Of a stretch of 64,000 nucleotides of DNA, positions 6,269 through 15,156 are shown piece by piece (positions within the stretch are counted from its first letter, which is position 1; each line of letters begins with the position of its first letter). The translations under genes and the position numbers were made by a program. The notes under the pieces are model-generated. The model did not search any database. It was given only the letters and a program-made list of their open reading frames with translations, and was not told the origin of the DNA. Source of the DNA: Congzhengia sp045587965 (GTDB taxonomy: Bacteria > Bacillota > Clostridia > UBA1381 > UBA9506); assembly GCA_045587965.1 (NCBI GenBank), contig JAZNDH010000003.1, forward strand, positions 1-64,000. Reading direction: 5' to 3'.

Positions 6269-8494
6269 ATGAATAAAAACCAAAACAAAAGAATTTTAAT
6301 GGCATTAACGCGCTTTGATATCGGCGGTGCAGAAACCCACGTTTTAGAGCTTTCGCTGGAACTGAAAAGAATGGGGTATTATGTGGTTGTCGCATCAAAC
6401 GGCGGCGTGTATGAAAAGAATTTAGAAGAAGCAGGCATAGCTCACTACAGAGTACCTATGCATTCTAAAGCGCCGAATAAAGTGCGCGAATCACTAAAAC
6501 TTTTAAAAGACATTATAAATAATGAAAAAATTGATATTGTTCACGCCCACGGCAGAATACCTGCATTTTTATGCGGTATTTTAAAGAAAAAAATGGACTT
6601 TACCTTTGTTACAACTGCCCATTGGGTGTTTGATACGTCTCACGGTTTAAAGTATATTACAAACTGGGGTGAAAAGGTAATTGCTGTAAGTGAAGATATA
6701 AAGACATATTTAATGGACAACTACAAAATAAATCCTACAGACATTTATGTTACAATTAATGGAATAGATACCGAAAAATTTTCGAAAAATGCCCAAGCTT
6801 TTGACATAATAGAAGAATTTTCATTGGAACAAGATACGAAAAAAATCGTCTATATATCAAGGATGGACTCTGACCGTGCATTAGTTGCATTCCATCTTGC
6901 CCAAATTGTTCCGGAGCTTGTAAAGATTGACCCCAACATTGAAATAGTAATTGTTGGCGGTGGCGATGTTTATGATGAATTAGAAGAGAAAGTAAATGAA
7001 ATTAATGAGCATTTAGGCAAGCGCTACATAGTGTTAACAGGTGCAAGAACTGATATTTATAAATTTGCTGCGCTATCCGATATTTTTGTTGGTGTTTCTC
7101 GTTCTGCATTAGAAGCAATGGCTTGTGAAAAACCTGTTATAGTTGCAGGAAACGAAGGATATCTTGGTATTTTTGACACGGACAAGCTTAAAAACGCAAT
7201 CAGTACAAACTTTTGTTGTCGTGGCTTGGAAAATTCTACACCCGAGCTTTTACTTCGTGATTTAAAAATACTATTAAACAACGAAAACGCGGAAAATGAA
7301 AGATTAGGCACATTCAGCAGAAAAATAATTATAAAAAATTATTCATTGTCAAAAATGGCAGGAGATTGTGTTAAAATGTATAATGCGGCAACCGACACTA
7401 AAAAGTGGGATGCTGTTTTAATGGGATATTACGGTTTTAACAATTCGGGCGACGAAACACTTTTATATTCTATGATTAAGAATTTAAAAGAGAAAAAGGA
7501 CGATGTGAGACTTTTGATTTTGTCGAAAGTGCCGAAAGAAACCGAAAAAGCTTATGGGGTGTACTCTATAAACAGGTACCACTTAATCGCTGCAAAGCGG
7601 GAACTCAAAAGGAGTCACTTGTTTATTTTTGGTGGCGGAAGCTTAATTCAGGATGTAACTTCGAGTAAATCCTTATGGTATTATTTAAAAATTTTAAAAT
7701 TGGCACTTGGCGCAAAAATTCCTGTTATGCTTTATGCTAATGGCATCGGTCCTGTAAATAAAAAAAAGAACAGACAAAACGTTGCAAAGGTTTTAAATAA
7801 GGTAGACCTTATTACATTGCGTGATGAACAAAGCTTGGAAGAAATCAAAAAGATGGGCGTAAGAACAAATGCTTTAGTTACAGCAGATCCTGCACTTAGT
7901 ATGAAAGGTGTAGAAAGTGATGTTGCCAAAGAACTGATTTTAAATGAAAATATTCCGAACGATAGAAAGCTTTTGGGAATTTCTATAAGAAGCTGGAATG
8001 AGTGCAGTAATGAATTCTGGAACGAATTCTCGTGCGGTATGGATGAAATATGTGAAAAATATAATCTTACACCTGTTTTAATTCCACTAAAGCACCCTGA
8101 TGATTTTGAAATTTCAAAAGAGATACAAAAAAAGCTTAAAACCAAAAGCTATGTTTTGAAAAATAAATACAATGCTGAAGAAATTGTAGGAATAATAGGC
8201 GAGTGCGAGTTGGTAATAGGTATGAGATTACATTCAATTATTTACGCTGCAGCTAAAAAAGTACCTGCAATAGGCATAGCTTATGACCCGAAGGTAAGCG
8301 GATTTGTAGATTATTTAGGCACAAGTAAAAAAGTAGAAATAAAAGGCTTTACGGAAGAAATTCTTATTAAAGAAGCTGATGCTATAATGGAAAATGCCGA
8401 AACAATAAAAGAAGGTCTTACAAAAAAAATAAATGAATTTAAAGAAAAAACAGAAGAAACTGCATCGCTTGCAATGGACTTTATAAAAAATTAA
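6269..8494 (+). CDS. csaB: Fusion: GT4 glycosyltransferase + CsaB polysaccharide pyruvyltransferase
   Basis: 741 aa with two enzymes in one chain. Residues about 5-370 are a GT-B family 4 glycosyltransferase (FDIGGAETHVLELS at the start, HAHGRIPAF, and SRSALEAMACEKPVI as the nucleotide-sugar-binding EX7E region). Residues about 380-735 are a CsaB-type pyruvyl transferase (GYYGFNNSGDETLL, FGGGSLIQD, YANGIGPV, GMRLHSIIYAA). CsaB transfers pyruvate from PEP to the secondary cell-wall polysaccharide to which SLH proteins bind. Fusing it to a glycosyltransferase suggests the sugar is added and capped by one cytoplasmic enzyme. No SLH protein is in the window. Ribosome site AAGGAG; ruvX follows after 17 bp. 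Confidence 0.92.
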   Translation: MNKNQNKRILMALTRFDIGGAETHVLELSLELKRMGYYVVVASNGGVYEKNLEEAGIAHYRVPMHSKAPNKVRESLKLLKDIINNEKIDIVHAHGRIPAFLCGILKKKMDFTFVTTAHWVFDTSHGLKYITNWGEKVIAVSEDIKTYLMDNYKINPTDIYVTINGIDTEKFSKNAQAFDIIEEFSLEQDTKKIVYISRMDSDRALVAFHLAQIVPELVKIDPNIEIVIVGGGDVYDELEEKVNEINEHLGKRYIVLTGARTDIYKFAALSDIFVGVSRSALEAMACEKPVIVAGNEGYLGIFDTDKLKNAISTNFCCRGLENSTPELLLRDLKILLNNENAENERLGTFSRKIIIKNYSLSKMAGDCVKMYNAATDTKKWDAVLMGYYGFNNSGDETLLYSMIKNLKEKKDDVRLLILSKVPKETEKAYGVYSINRYHLIAAKRELKRSHLFIFGGGSLIQDVTSSKSLWYYLKILKLALGAKIPVMLYANGIGPVNKKKNRQNVAKVLNKVDLITLRDEQSLEEIKKMGVRTNALVTADPALSMKGVESDVAKELILNENIPNDRKLLGISIRSWNECSNEFWNEFSCGMDEICEKYNLTPVLIPLKHPDDFEISKEIQKKLKTKSYVLKNKYNAEEIVGIIGECELVIGMRLHSIIYAAAKKVPAIGIAYDPKVSGFVDYLGTSKKVEIKGFTEEILIKEADAIMENAETIKEGLTKKINEFKEKTEETASLAMDFIKN

Positions 8495-8511
8495 AAAGGA
8501 GAGTTAAGATA

Positions 8512-8928
8512 ATGCGTTTAATGGGAATAGATTTTGGTGATGCAAGAGTCGGAATAGCACTATCTGACCCTTTAATGATAATGTCACAGGGCTATAAAAC
8601 AATAAAAAATGACGGAACAGAAGCTCTTTTTACAGAAATTGCAGAAATAATAAAGGAAAAGGAAGTTACCAAAATAGTAATAGGGCTTCCTAAAAATATG
8701 GATAATAGTGAGGGTTTTAGAACAGACGCAACAATGGAGTTTGCAGAAAAGCTAAAAACCTATACTGACGTAGAAATTGACTTTTCAGACGAGCGCCTGA
8801 CAACAGTTAGTGCACACGGCTTTTTAAATGAAATGAATGTAAGAGGGAAAAAGCGAAAAGAAACAGTAGATACGCTTTCAGCGGCTCTTATTTTAGAAAT
8901 ATATATGAAGAAAAAAGGTCTTTGTTAG
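8512..8928 (+). CDS. ruvX: Putative pre-16S rRNA nuclease / Holliday junction resolvase-like YqgF
   Basis: 138 aa, full-length YqgF/RuvX. RNase H-like fold with MGIDFGDARVGIALSD at the start (first catalytic Asp), KIVIGLPKNMD in the middle (GLP motif) and DFSDERLTTVSA with the conserved D-E-R-L-T-T, then DTLSAALIL at the end with the last Asp. The family processes the 5' end of 16S rRNA in E. coli and was earlier proposed as a resolvase. Its stop overlaps the TTG of a possible longer amidase start; the amidase ribosome site AGGAGG sits across its stop codon, so the two are translationally close. Confidence 0.95.
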   Translation: MRLMGIDFGDARVGIALSDPLMIMSQGYKTIKNDGTEALFTEIAEIIKEKEVTKIVIGLPKNMDNSEGFRTDATMEFAEKLKTYTDVEIDFSDERLTTVSAHGFLNEMNVRGKKRKETVDTLSAALILEIYMKKKGLC

Positions 8929-8939
8929 GAGGCTTGCAG

Positions 8940-10436
8940 ATGAAGAGAATAGTCAGCTTTTTGTTGGCGTTAATATTAGCAACAACAATGATAAGTGTAA
9001 ATGCGGCGCAAATATATTATGATAACGAATGGCATACATACAACGGAAACATTTTCTCTTTAAAAATTGACGGAAAAGAGATAAACTGCGAAGTTCCGCC
9101 TATTGTTTTTTCAGATTATTCTGTTGTGCCTGCACGTGAAGTTTTTGAAGCTATGGGCGCAACTGTAGGTTGGACCGCAAAAACACAAAAAGTCACAGTA
9201 AAAAACAGTGATACAACAATAGAAATAATAATTAACAGCAAGGTTGCAAAAATTAACGGTAAAGAGAAGACAATGCCTATTGCAGCAAAACTAATAAATG
9301 GAAAAACAATGATACCTGTTCGTTTTGTGGCAGAGGAATTAGGCTTTGATGTTGATTTTGACTCAAAAACCGACACAATTTTGATAAAAACAAAAAAGGC
9401 AGAAACACCGCCTGAAATTTCTAATCCCGCAGCACAGGAAAAACCGAAATATGATATATCAATGACATCTTTTTCTTATTCTCGCGATGATGACTGTGTA
9501 ACAGCGGTATTTAATTTTACAAAAAGTGTTGAGGCGTCAAGCTTTATGTTAAAAGAACCTACAAGACTTGTGGTAGATACAAAAAATACACAATTTCCTA
9601 CATCATTAAAATCAGCTGAAACAAATTATTCCGATGTAACTAATATACGTTTAGGTCAGCAGACGCAGGGTGTAAGAATAGTGTTTGACTTGGCAGAAGA
9701 ATTAGAGTATAAGGTTTTAACATCAGGCAAAAAAATGACAGTTAAAATAGGTAAAAACATCAAAGAAGAAATTAAAGAAGATGAAGAGACAAACGAAAAA
9801 GAAGAAGAGCCTGAAGAGATTGTTCCTGTAATTCCTGACCCGCCTGCATATAAACCAACAAGAACGGTTTATTTAGACCCGGGACACGGTGGAGATGACC
9901 CCGGTGCAATATTTACAGACGAAGACGGCACAATCTGGAAAGAAAGTGACATAAACTTAGGCGTAGCCTTAAAGGTTCGTGATATATTAAAAGCAAACAA
10001 TGTTAAAGTTTTAATGTCACGTGACAGTGATGAAACTGTTGAATTGGTAGATAGACCGAAAGAAGCAAATGAAAAGGAAGCAACTCTTTTTGTAAGCGTT
10101 CACACAAATTCCTTTTTTACAGATACAGCCTATGGAATAGAAACCTGGGGAACGTTGGAATACAGCGCAACATATTCAGGTGTCACAGATAGGGATTTGG
10201 CTGAAAATATCCAAAAAGCTGTAATAGCTGAAACAGGCGGATACAGCCGTGGTGTTAAGGATTCAACTACTTTGGCAGTTTTGCGCCATTCAATTATGCC
10301 ATCTGTTTTAATTGAGGTAGGTTTTATTTCAAATAAAGATGAACGTGAAAAAATGTTTAGTGAAAGCTATCGGAAAAAATTAGCAGAAGGTATAGCAGAA
10401 GGTATATTAAAAACTCTTTCTGAAATGGGATTATAG
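8940..10436 (+). CDS. N-acetylmuramoyl-L-alanine amidase (Cu-amine-oxidase-like domain + AMIN + Amidase_3)
   Basis: 498 aa from ATG 8940, chosen for AGGAGG at 8927-8932. A signal peptide (MKRIVSFLLALILATTMISVNA) is followed by a copper amine oxidase N-terminal-like domain (about 35-150: VPAREVFEAMGATVGW, MIPVRFVAEELGFDV), which in Clostridia is a wall-associated module. Next is an AMIN domain (about 170-285) and an acidic Glu/Lys linker. The Amidase_3 domain follows (about 310-495: YLDPGHGGDDPGA with a Zn-binding His, the ESDINL Glu, SVHTNS with the second His, LIEVGFISN with the catalytic Glu). It cleaves the peptide stem from glycan strands outside the cell and could act in division or sporulation. 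Confidence 0.95.
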   Translation: MKRIVSFLLALILATTMISVNAAQIYYDNEWHTYNGNIFSLKIDGKEINCEVPPIVFSDYSVVPAREVFEAMGATVGWTAKTQKVTVKNSDTTIEIIINSKVAKINGKEKTMPIAAKLINGKTMIPVRFVAEELGFDVDFDSKTDTILIKTKKAETPPEISNPAAQEKPKYDISMTSFSYSRDDDCVTAVFNFTKSVEASSFMLKEPTRLVVDTKNTQFPTSLKSAETNYSDVTNIRLGQQTQGVRIVFDLAEELEYKVLTSGKKMTVKIGKNIKEEIKEDEETNEKEEEPEEIVPVIPDPPAYKPTRTVYLDPGHGGDDPGAIFTDEDGTIWKESDINLGVALKVRDILKANNVKVLMSRDSDETVELVDRPKEANEKEATLFVSVHTNSFFTDTAYGIETWGTLEYSATYSGVTDRDLAENIQKAVIAETGGYSRGVKDSTTLAVLRHSIMPSVLIEVGFISNKDEREKMFSESYRKKLAEGIAEGILKTLSEMGL

Positions 10437-10449
10437 TATAAAATTGCAC

Positions 10450-10492
10450 ATCCCCCACATAATAAGAATAATTTATTGTGTGGGGGATTTTT
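10450..10492 (+). promoter_or_regulatory. Terminator-like hairpin that contains the tepA ribosome-binding site
   Basis: ATCCCCCACA (10450-10459) pairs with TGTGGGGGAT (10479-10488), extended by four more pairs (10460-10463 with 10475-10478), and is followed by TTTTT and directly by the tepA ATG at 10493. The only SD-like sequence of tepA, GGGGGA (10482-10487), is the 3' arm. The element can act as terminator of the amidase gene and as a lid on tepA translation. Confidence 0.75.
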
Positions 10493-11224
10493 ATGTCTGA
10501 TAACAAAAAAGGAAATTTGCACGAGGACATCAAGGATTTTGGCTCAAGTGAAATAAAAAACAGCAAAGGAAATATTCATTGCTTAAGTATCGTAGGTGAA
10601 ATTGAAGGGCATAATGTTTTACCGCCGTCTTCTAAAGCTACAAAGTATGAGCACGTTTTACCGCTTTTGGTTTCTGTTGAGCAAAACGAAGAAATTGACG
10701 GACTTTTGCTTATTTTAAATACAATGGGCGGAGATGTTGAAGCAGGGTTAGCTATTGCAGAATTGGTATCATCAATGAAAAAACCTACAGTTTCGCTTAT
10801 TCTTGGGGGAAGCCACTCTATAGGCGTGCCTTTGGCAGTTTCGGCTAAGCGTTCATTTATTGCAAGCTCTGCCACTATGACAGTGCACCCTGTAAGAATG
10901 AACGGAACTGTAATTGGTTCATCACAAACCTTTGAATATTTTAGAAAAATGCAGGACAGAATTACAGAATTTGTTTGTAAAAATTCAAACATATCTAAAG
11001 AAAAATTTACCGAGCTTATGATGAAAACGGGCGAAATGGCAAATGATGTGGGAACAATAGTTTCAGGAGATGATGCAGTTCAATTTGGTCTTATTGACGA
11101 AAAAGGTGGTCTTGACAGAGCACTTGATTTTTTGTATAATGAAATTACAAAAAATAAGGGTGGTGGAGTAGATGTTGACAGACATCGAAATAGCTCAGCA
11201 GGCGAAAATGAGACCGATAGCTGA
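10493..11224 (+). CDS. tepA: ClpP-fold serine protease, TepA/YmfB type
   Basis: 243 aa from ATG 10493 (a GTG at 10478 lies inside the hairpin and is less likely). ClpP/crotonase fold: GLLLILNTMGGDVEAGLAIAE near residue 75, the nucleophile region LGGSHSIGVPLAV with the conserved Ser, and the TVHPVRM strand with the catalytic His. Family members in Bacillus are called translocation-enhancing protein TepA; no ATPase partner domain is present. The last about 18 residues are encoded in the region that also encodes the start of fhs and look unconserved. It overlaps fhs by 53 bp. Confidence 0.88.
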   Translation: MSDNKKGNLHEDIKDFGSSEIKNSKGNIHCLSIVGEIEGHNVLPPSSKATKYEHVLPLLVSVEQNEEIDGLLLILNTMGGDVEAGLAIAELVSSMKKPTVSLILGGSHSIGVPLAVSAKRSFIASSATMTVHPVRMNGTVIGSSQTFEYFRKMQDRITEFVCKNSNISKEKFTELMMKTGEMANDVGTIVSGDDAVQFGLIDEKGGLDRALDFLYNEITKNKGGGVDVDRHRNSSAGENETDS

Positions 11225-12842
11225 GGTTGCAGAAAAAATAGGTATAAGCCAGGATGAATTAGAGTTTTACGGCAAATATAAGGCAAAGCTTTCATCAGAC
11301 GTGTGGAACAGAGTGAAGGGAAATCCTGATGGAAAATTAGTGCTTGTTACAGCAATTAACCCAACTCCTGCAGGCGAAGGTAAAACAACAATCACAGTTG
11401 GCTTGGGACAAGCTATGGAAAAAATAGGAAAAAAAGCTGCCATTGCATTGCGTGAGCCTTCACTTGGTCCTGTTATGGGAATTAAGGGCGGTGCTGCAGG
11501 CGGTGGTTACGCTCAGGTTGTTCCTATGGAAGATATAAACCTGCATTTTACAGGCGATTTTCACGCTATTACTGCTGCAAACAACTTGCTTTGCGCGATG
11601 ATAGATAACCATATAAAGCAGGGCAACGAATTAGGAATTGACCCTACAAGAATTGTATTTAAGCGTGTTTTAGATATGAATGACCGTGCACTTCGTGAAG
11701 TTATAGTAGGTCTTGGCGGAAAAATTAATGGTATTGTCCGTCAGGATGGCTTTACAATCACAGTTGCATCAGAGGTTATGGCTATTTTATGTATGGCAAA
11801 TGATTTGGAAGATTTAAAAAAGAGACTTTCAAACATTGTTGTTGGCTATACATACGACGATAAAGAAGTAAAAGCAAAGGACATCAAGGCAGAAGGTGCA
11901 ATGTGTGCACTTTTAAAGGATGCTATAAAACCAAATTTAATCCAGACATTAGAAAACACACCTTGCTTTATGCACGGCGGTCCGTTTGCAAATATTGCTC
12001 ACGGCTGTAACAGTGTTCAGGCAACAAAGTTAGCCTTAAAGCTTTCTGACTATGTTATTACAGAAGCAGGCTTTGGTGCTGATTTAGGTGCTGAAAAATT
12101 CTTGGATATCAAGTGCAGAATTGCAGATTTAAAACCGTCTGCCGTTGTGATTGTTGCAACAGTAAGAGCGTTAAAATACAATGGTGGTGTGGCTAAGGCT
12201 GATTTAGGTGCTGAAAATGTTGATGCACTGAAAAAAGGAATAGTAAACTTAGGAAAGCACATAGAAAATATCGGAAAATTCGGACTTCCTGTTATTGTTG
12301 CCATTAACCGCTTTATGACAGACAGCGATGCTGAATTAAAAACAATAGAAGACTACTGTAAGTCATTAGGTGCTGAATTCGCACTTGCTGAAGTATTTGC
12401 CCGTGGTGGCGAAGGCGGTGTGGAATTAGCAAAAAAAGTAGTTGCTGTTTTAGATAAAAACGAAGCAAATTTCAAGCCGATTTATGATGTTAAGCTTCCT
12501 ATTAAGGAAAAAATAGAAAAAATCGTAAAAGAAATTTATGGTGGCAATGGTGTAACATTCCTGCCTGCAGCAGAAAAGCAGATTGCAACTTTAGAAGCAA
12601 CAGGCTACGGCGAGCTTCCTGTTTGTATGGCAAAAACACAATATTCGCTTTCTGATAACGAAAAGCTTTTAGGAAGACCAAAAGGTTTTACAGTTACAAT
12701 CAGAGAAGTAAAGGCCTATGCAGGTGCAGGCTTTGTAACGGCTTATTCAGGTAACATTATGACAATGCCGGGACTACCAAAAGTACCGGCAGCAGAAAAA
12801 ATAAATATTGATAATGATGGTATCATTACAGGTTTATTTTAA
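11172..12842 (+). CDS. fhs: Formate--tetrahydrofolate ligase
   Basis: 556 aa, full length. ATP-dependent formation of 10-formyl-THF from formate, the entry of formate to one-carbon metabolism and the methyl branch of the Wood-Ljungdahl pathway. The P-loop TPAGEGKTT is at residues 65-73; GPVMGIKGGAAGGGYAQV, FTGDFHAITAANNLL and the GCNSVQATKLAL block are family signatures. ATG 11172 lies inside tepA, with a GTGGAG ribosome site, so translation is probably coupled to tepA. Codon use is that of a highly expressed gene. No folD or other one-carbon gene is adjacent. Confidence 0.98.
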   Translation: MLTDIEIAQQAKMRPIAEVAEKIGISQDELEFYGKYKAKLSSDVWNRVKGNPDGKLVLVTAINPTPAGEGKTTITVGLGQAMEKIGKKAAIALREPSLGPVMGIKGGAAGGGYAQVVPMEDINLHFTGDFHAITAANNLLCAMIDNHIKQGNELGIDPTRIVFKRVLDMNDRALREVIVGLGGKINGIVRQDGFTITVASEVMAILCMANDLEDLKKRLSNIVVGYTYDDKEVKAKDIKAEGAMCALLKDAIKPNLIQTLENTPCFMHGGPFANIAHGCNSVQATKLALKLSDYVITEAGFGADLGAEKFLDIKCRIADLKPSAVVIVATVRALKYNGGVAKADLGAENVDALKKGIVNLGKHIENIGKFGLPVIVAINRFMTDSDAELKTIEDYCKSLGAEFALAEVFARGGEGGVELAKKVVAVLDKNEANFKPIYDVKLPIKEKIEKIVKEIYGGNGVTFLPAAEKQIATLEATGYGELPVCMAKTQYSLSDNEKLLGRPKGFTVTIREVKAYAGAGFVTAYSGNIMTMPGLPKVPAAEKINIDNDGIITGLF

Positions 12843-12877
12843 AAAAGTTGGCAGTTCATTGAACTGCCAACTTTTTT
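12841..12877. terminator. Bidirectional terminator between fhs and serS
   Basis: Perfect 17-bp arms (12841-12857 / 12861-12877) with A and T tails; serves both convergent genes. Confidence 0.92.
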
Positions 12878-12885
12878 ATATTATA

Positions 12886-14181
12886 TTATTTTTCTTCAAT
12901 AATTGTTTTTCCCCCCATATAAGGCTGTAGGGCTTTTGGAATTTTAATGCTGTATTTTTTGCCGTCGAACATTAAATTGTTTTCTAAGAATGCAATTAAC
13001 ATTCTTGGCGGTGCAACAACTGTGTTGTTAAGTGTGTGTGCAAAATACTTTTTGCCGTCAGCATCTTTTACTCTTATTCCTAATCTTCTTGCCTGAGCAT
13101 CGCCTAAATTAGAGCATGAGCAAACTTCAAAATATTTCTTTTGCTTAGGAGACCAGGCTTCGATATCATAAGACTTAACCTTTAAGTCGGCTAAATCGCC
13201 TGAACAACACTCAAGTGTACGAACAGGAATATCTAATGAGCGGAAAAGCTCTACACTGTAGCTCCACATCTTATGGAACCAATCCATACTTTCTTCAGGC
13301 TTACAAACAACAATCATTTCCTGCTTTTCAAACTGATGAATACGATAAATACCACGTTCTTCAATGCCGTGAGCACCTTTTTCCTTACGGAAACATGGAG
13401 AATAGCTTGTTAGCGTCATAGGAAGCTTTTCTTCGGGAGTTAAGGTGTCAATAAATTTACCAATCATTGAGTGTTCGCTTGTGCCTATTAAGTAAAGGTC
13501 TTCGCCTTCGATTTTATACATCATAGCGTCCATTTCTTCAAAGCTCATAACTCCTGTTACAACGTTGCTTCTAATCATAAACGGGGGAATATGATAAATA
13601 AATCCCTTATCAATCATAAAGTCACGTGCGTAAGCTAAAACGGCGCTGTGAAGTCTTGCGATGTCGCCCATTAAATAGTAAAAGCCTTCGCCTGCAACCT
13701 TTCCAGCAGATTCTTTATCAATGCCGGAAAACTTTTCCATAATATCCATGTGATACGGAACTTCAAAATCAGGATTTGTCTGTTCGCCGAACTTTTCAAC
13801 TTCAACGTTTTCTTCATCGTTTTTACCGATAGGAACAGACGGGTCAATAATATTTGGAATAGCGAGCATATTCTTTTTGATTTTTTCTTCCAAAACAGCT
13901 TCTTCTTCGGCTAAAGCTTTTAATTCTTCGGCCTGGTCTGATACGAGCTTTTTCATTTGTTCAGCTTCGTCACGCTTGCCTTGTCCCATTAAGGCACCGA
14001 TTTCTTTGCTGATTTTGTTTCTGTTAGCACGAAGTGTATCAGCCTTTTGTGTAATTTCAAGCTTTTTGTTGTGAAGCTCTATTACTTCGTCAACCAAGGG
14101 AAGCTTATGGTCTGAGAATTTCTTTTTAATGTTTTCTTTTACTAATTCAGAATTTTCTTTTAAAAATTTAATGTCTAACAT
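12886..14181 (-). CDS. serS: Serine--tRNA ligase
   Basis: 431 aa, normal length. N-terminal long alpha-helical coiled-coil arm (about residues 30-105, rich in Glu/Lys) that grips the long variable arm of tRNA-Ser, then a class II catalytic core with motif 2 (CFRKEKGAHGIEERGIYRIHQFEK in the region near residue 265, key Arg and His-Gln-Phe) and motif 3 near the end (NNTVVAPPRMLIAFLENN region). No T-box leader is present in the 59 bp upstream. It is last in a minus-strand run SpoU methylase-tadA-S26-serS. Confidence 0.98.
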   Translation of the reverse strand: MLDIKFLKENSELVKENIKKKFSDHKLPLVDEVIELHNKKLEITQKADTLRANRNKISKEIGALMGQGKRDEAEQMKKLVSDQAEELKALAEEEAVLEEKIKKNMLAIPNIIDPSVPIGKNDEENVEVEKFGEQTNPDFEVPYHMDIMEKFSGIDKESAGKVAGEGFYYLMGDIARLHSAVLAYARDFMIDKGFIYHIPPFMIRSNVVTGVMSFEEMDAMMYKIEGEDLYLIGTSEHSMIGKFIDTLTPEEKLPMTLTSYSPCFRKEKGAHGIEERGIYRIHQFEKQEMIVVCKPEESMDWFHKMWSYSVELFRSLDIPVRTLECCSGDLADLKVKSYDIEAWSPKQKKYFEVCSCSNLGDAQARRLGIRVKDADGKKYFAHTLNNTVVAPPRMLIAFLENNLMFDGKKYSIKIPKALQPYMGGKTIIEEK

Positions 14182-14240
14182 TTTTATCTTCTCCTATTAA
14201 AATCTCATACGATATAATATAACACAATTTTTTAAAACTT

Positions 14241-14705
14241 TCAACACTTTTTCGCTTTTTTTGATGTCCATATTGCCAAAATTTTGAGCATCAGCGGACG
14301 GATAAATGCTGTGTTAAGCCAAAAGGATTTGTAAAATTTATATTTTAAGCTGTCGCACGGAATATACTTTCCGTTTCTGTAAAAGCCTTTTGCAACGGCA
14401 ACTACCTGCTCGGGATAAACGGGGTACTCAATTTTTTGTTCGTAATCTCCGCGTATTTTAAAGGCGCCGTCTTTTATTCCTATAACTCTGTGTAGGATAT
14501 AGCTTCCGTTGGGTCTTTTAAAAAACGTTACATCGCCTTTTTTGATTTCGGTTGCTTTGGTTAAAAGTACGCTGTCGCGGTAACTGGAAACGAGCGGATA
14601 CATACTGTAGCCTGTGATTTTAATTCTCACATCAGAGCCGTTATTTATGCTTTCTTCTATTAAAGGATAAAGAGTTTTCATATCGGTTTTTTTAATCATT
14701 CCCAT
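14241..14705 (-). CDS. S24/S26-family serine peptidase (SipW-like signal peptidase)
   Basis: 154 aa. ITGYSMYPLV (near residue 35) has the catalytic Ser of the S26 family; YILHRVIGI has a His where SipW-like and archaeal-type signal peptidases use a Ser-His dyad. IRGDYEQ and YPEQVVAVAKGFYRNGKYIP follow the family pattern. There is no clear N-terminal membrane anchor; a hydrophobic stretch near the C-terminus (FIRPLMLKILAIW) may hold it to the membrane. The start overlaps tadA by 14 bp; a second ATG lies 6 bp later. The substrate cannot be predicted. Confidence 0.8.
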   Translation of the reverse strand: MGMIKKTDMKTLYPLIEESINNGSDVRIKITGYSMYPLVSSYRDSVLLTKATEIKKGDVTFFKRPNGSYILHRVIGIKDGAFKIRGDYEQKIEYPVYPEQVVAVAKGFYRNGKYIPCDSLKYKFYKSFWLNTAFIRPLMLKILAIWTSKKAKKC

Positions 14706-15156
14706 TATCTTTTTCCTTTCGTATTTTTTTAAAAAAATCTACAAGTATTTTTTTACATTCTGTTTCTTCAATTCCGCCAAAAATTTCAGTTTTATAATCA
14801 AAACAGTTTTCCCGCAAAACATCTGTTTTACCGCCACAAGCACCGCTTTTTACATCGTATGCGCCAAAGTAAACCTTATCAATTTTACAAAGTGCACAAG
14901 CGCTGATGCACATTGCACAGGGCTCAAGAGTAACGTAAAGCTCGCACCCCTTTAGGTTCTTAGAACCCAAAGTCTGTAATGCTTTATTTATAGCTAAAAT
15001 TTCGGCGTGGTGTGTCGGATTTTTGTTTTGCTCGCTTAAATTGTGAGAACGCGCTATTATTTTTTCGTTAAGCACTAAAACAGCACCAACAGGAACTTCG
15101 TTTTCGGCTGTTGCAATACGGGCTTCTTTTATTGCTTCTTTCATAAATTTATTCAC
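14692..15156 (-). CDS. tadA: tRNA-specific adenosine(34) deaminase
   Basis: 154 aa. Zinc-dependent cytidine/deoxycytidylate-deaminase fold: HAEILAI carries the Zn-binding His and the proton-shuttle Glu, and PCAMCISAC carries the two Zn-binding Cys. VPVGAVLV at residue 22 and the HNLSEQNKNPTHHAE loop fit TadA rather than a free-base deaminase. It converts A34 to inosine in tRNA-Arg(ACG). It overlaps the methyltransferase upstream by 8 bp and the S26 gene downstream by 14 bp, so the three are one translational unit. Confidence 0.95.
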   Translation of the reverse strand: MNKFMKEAIKEARIATAENEVPVGAVLVLNEKIIARSHNLSEQNKNPTHHAEILAINKALQTLGSKNLKGCELYVTLEPCAMCISACALCKIDKVYFGAYDVKSGACGGKTDVLRENCFDYKTEIFGGIEETECKKILVDFFKKIRKEKDNGND

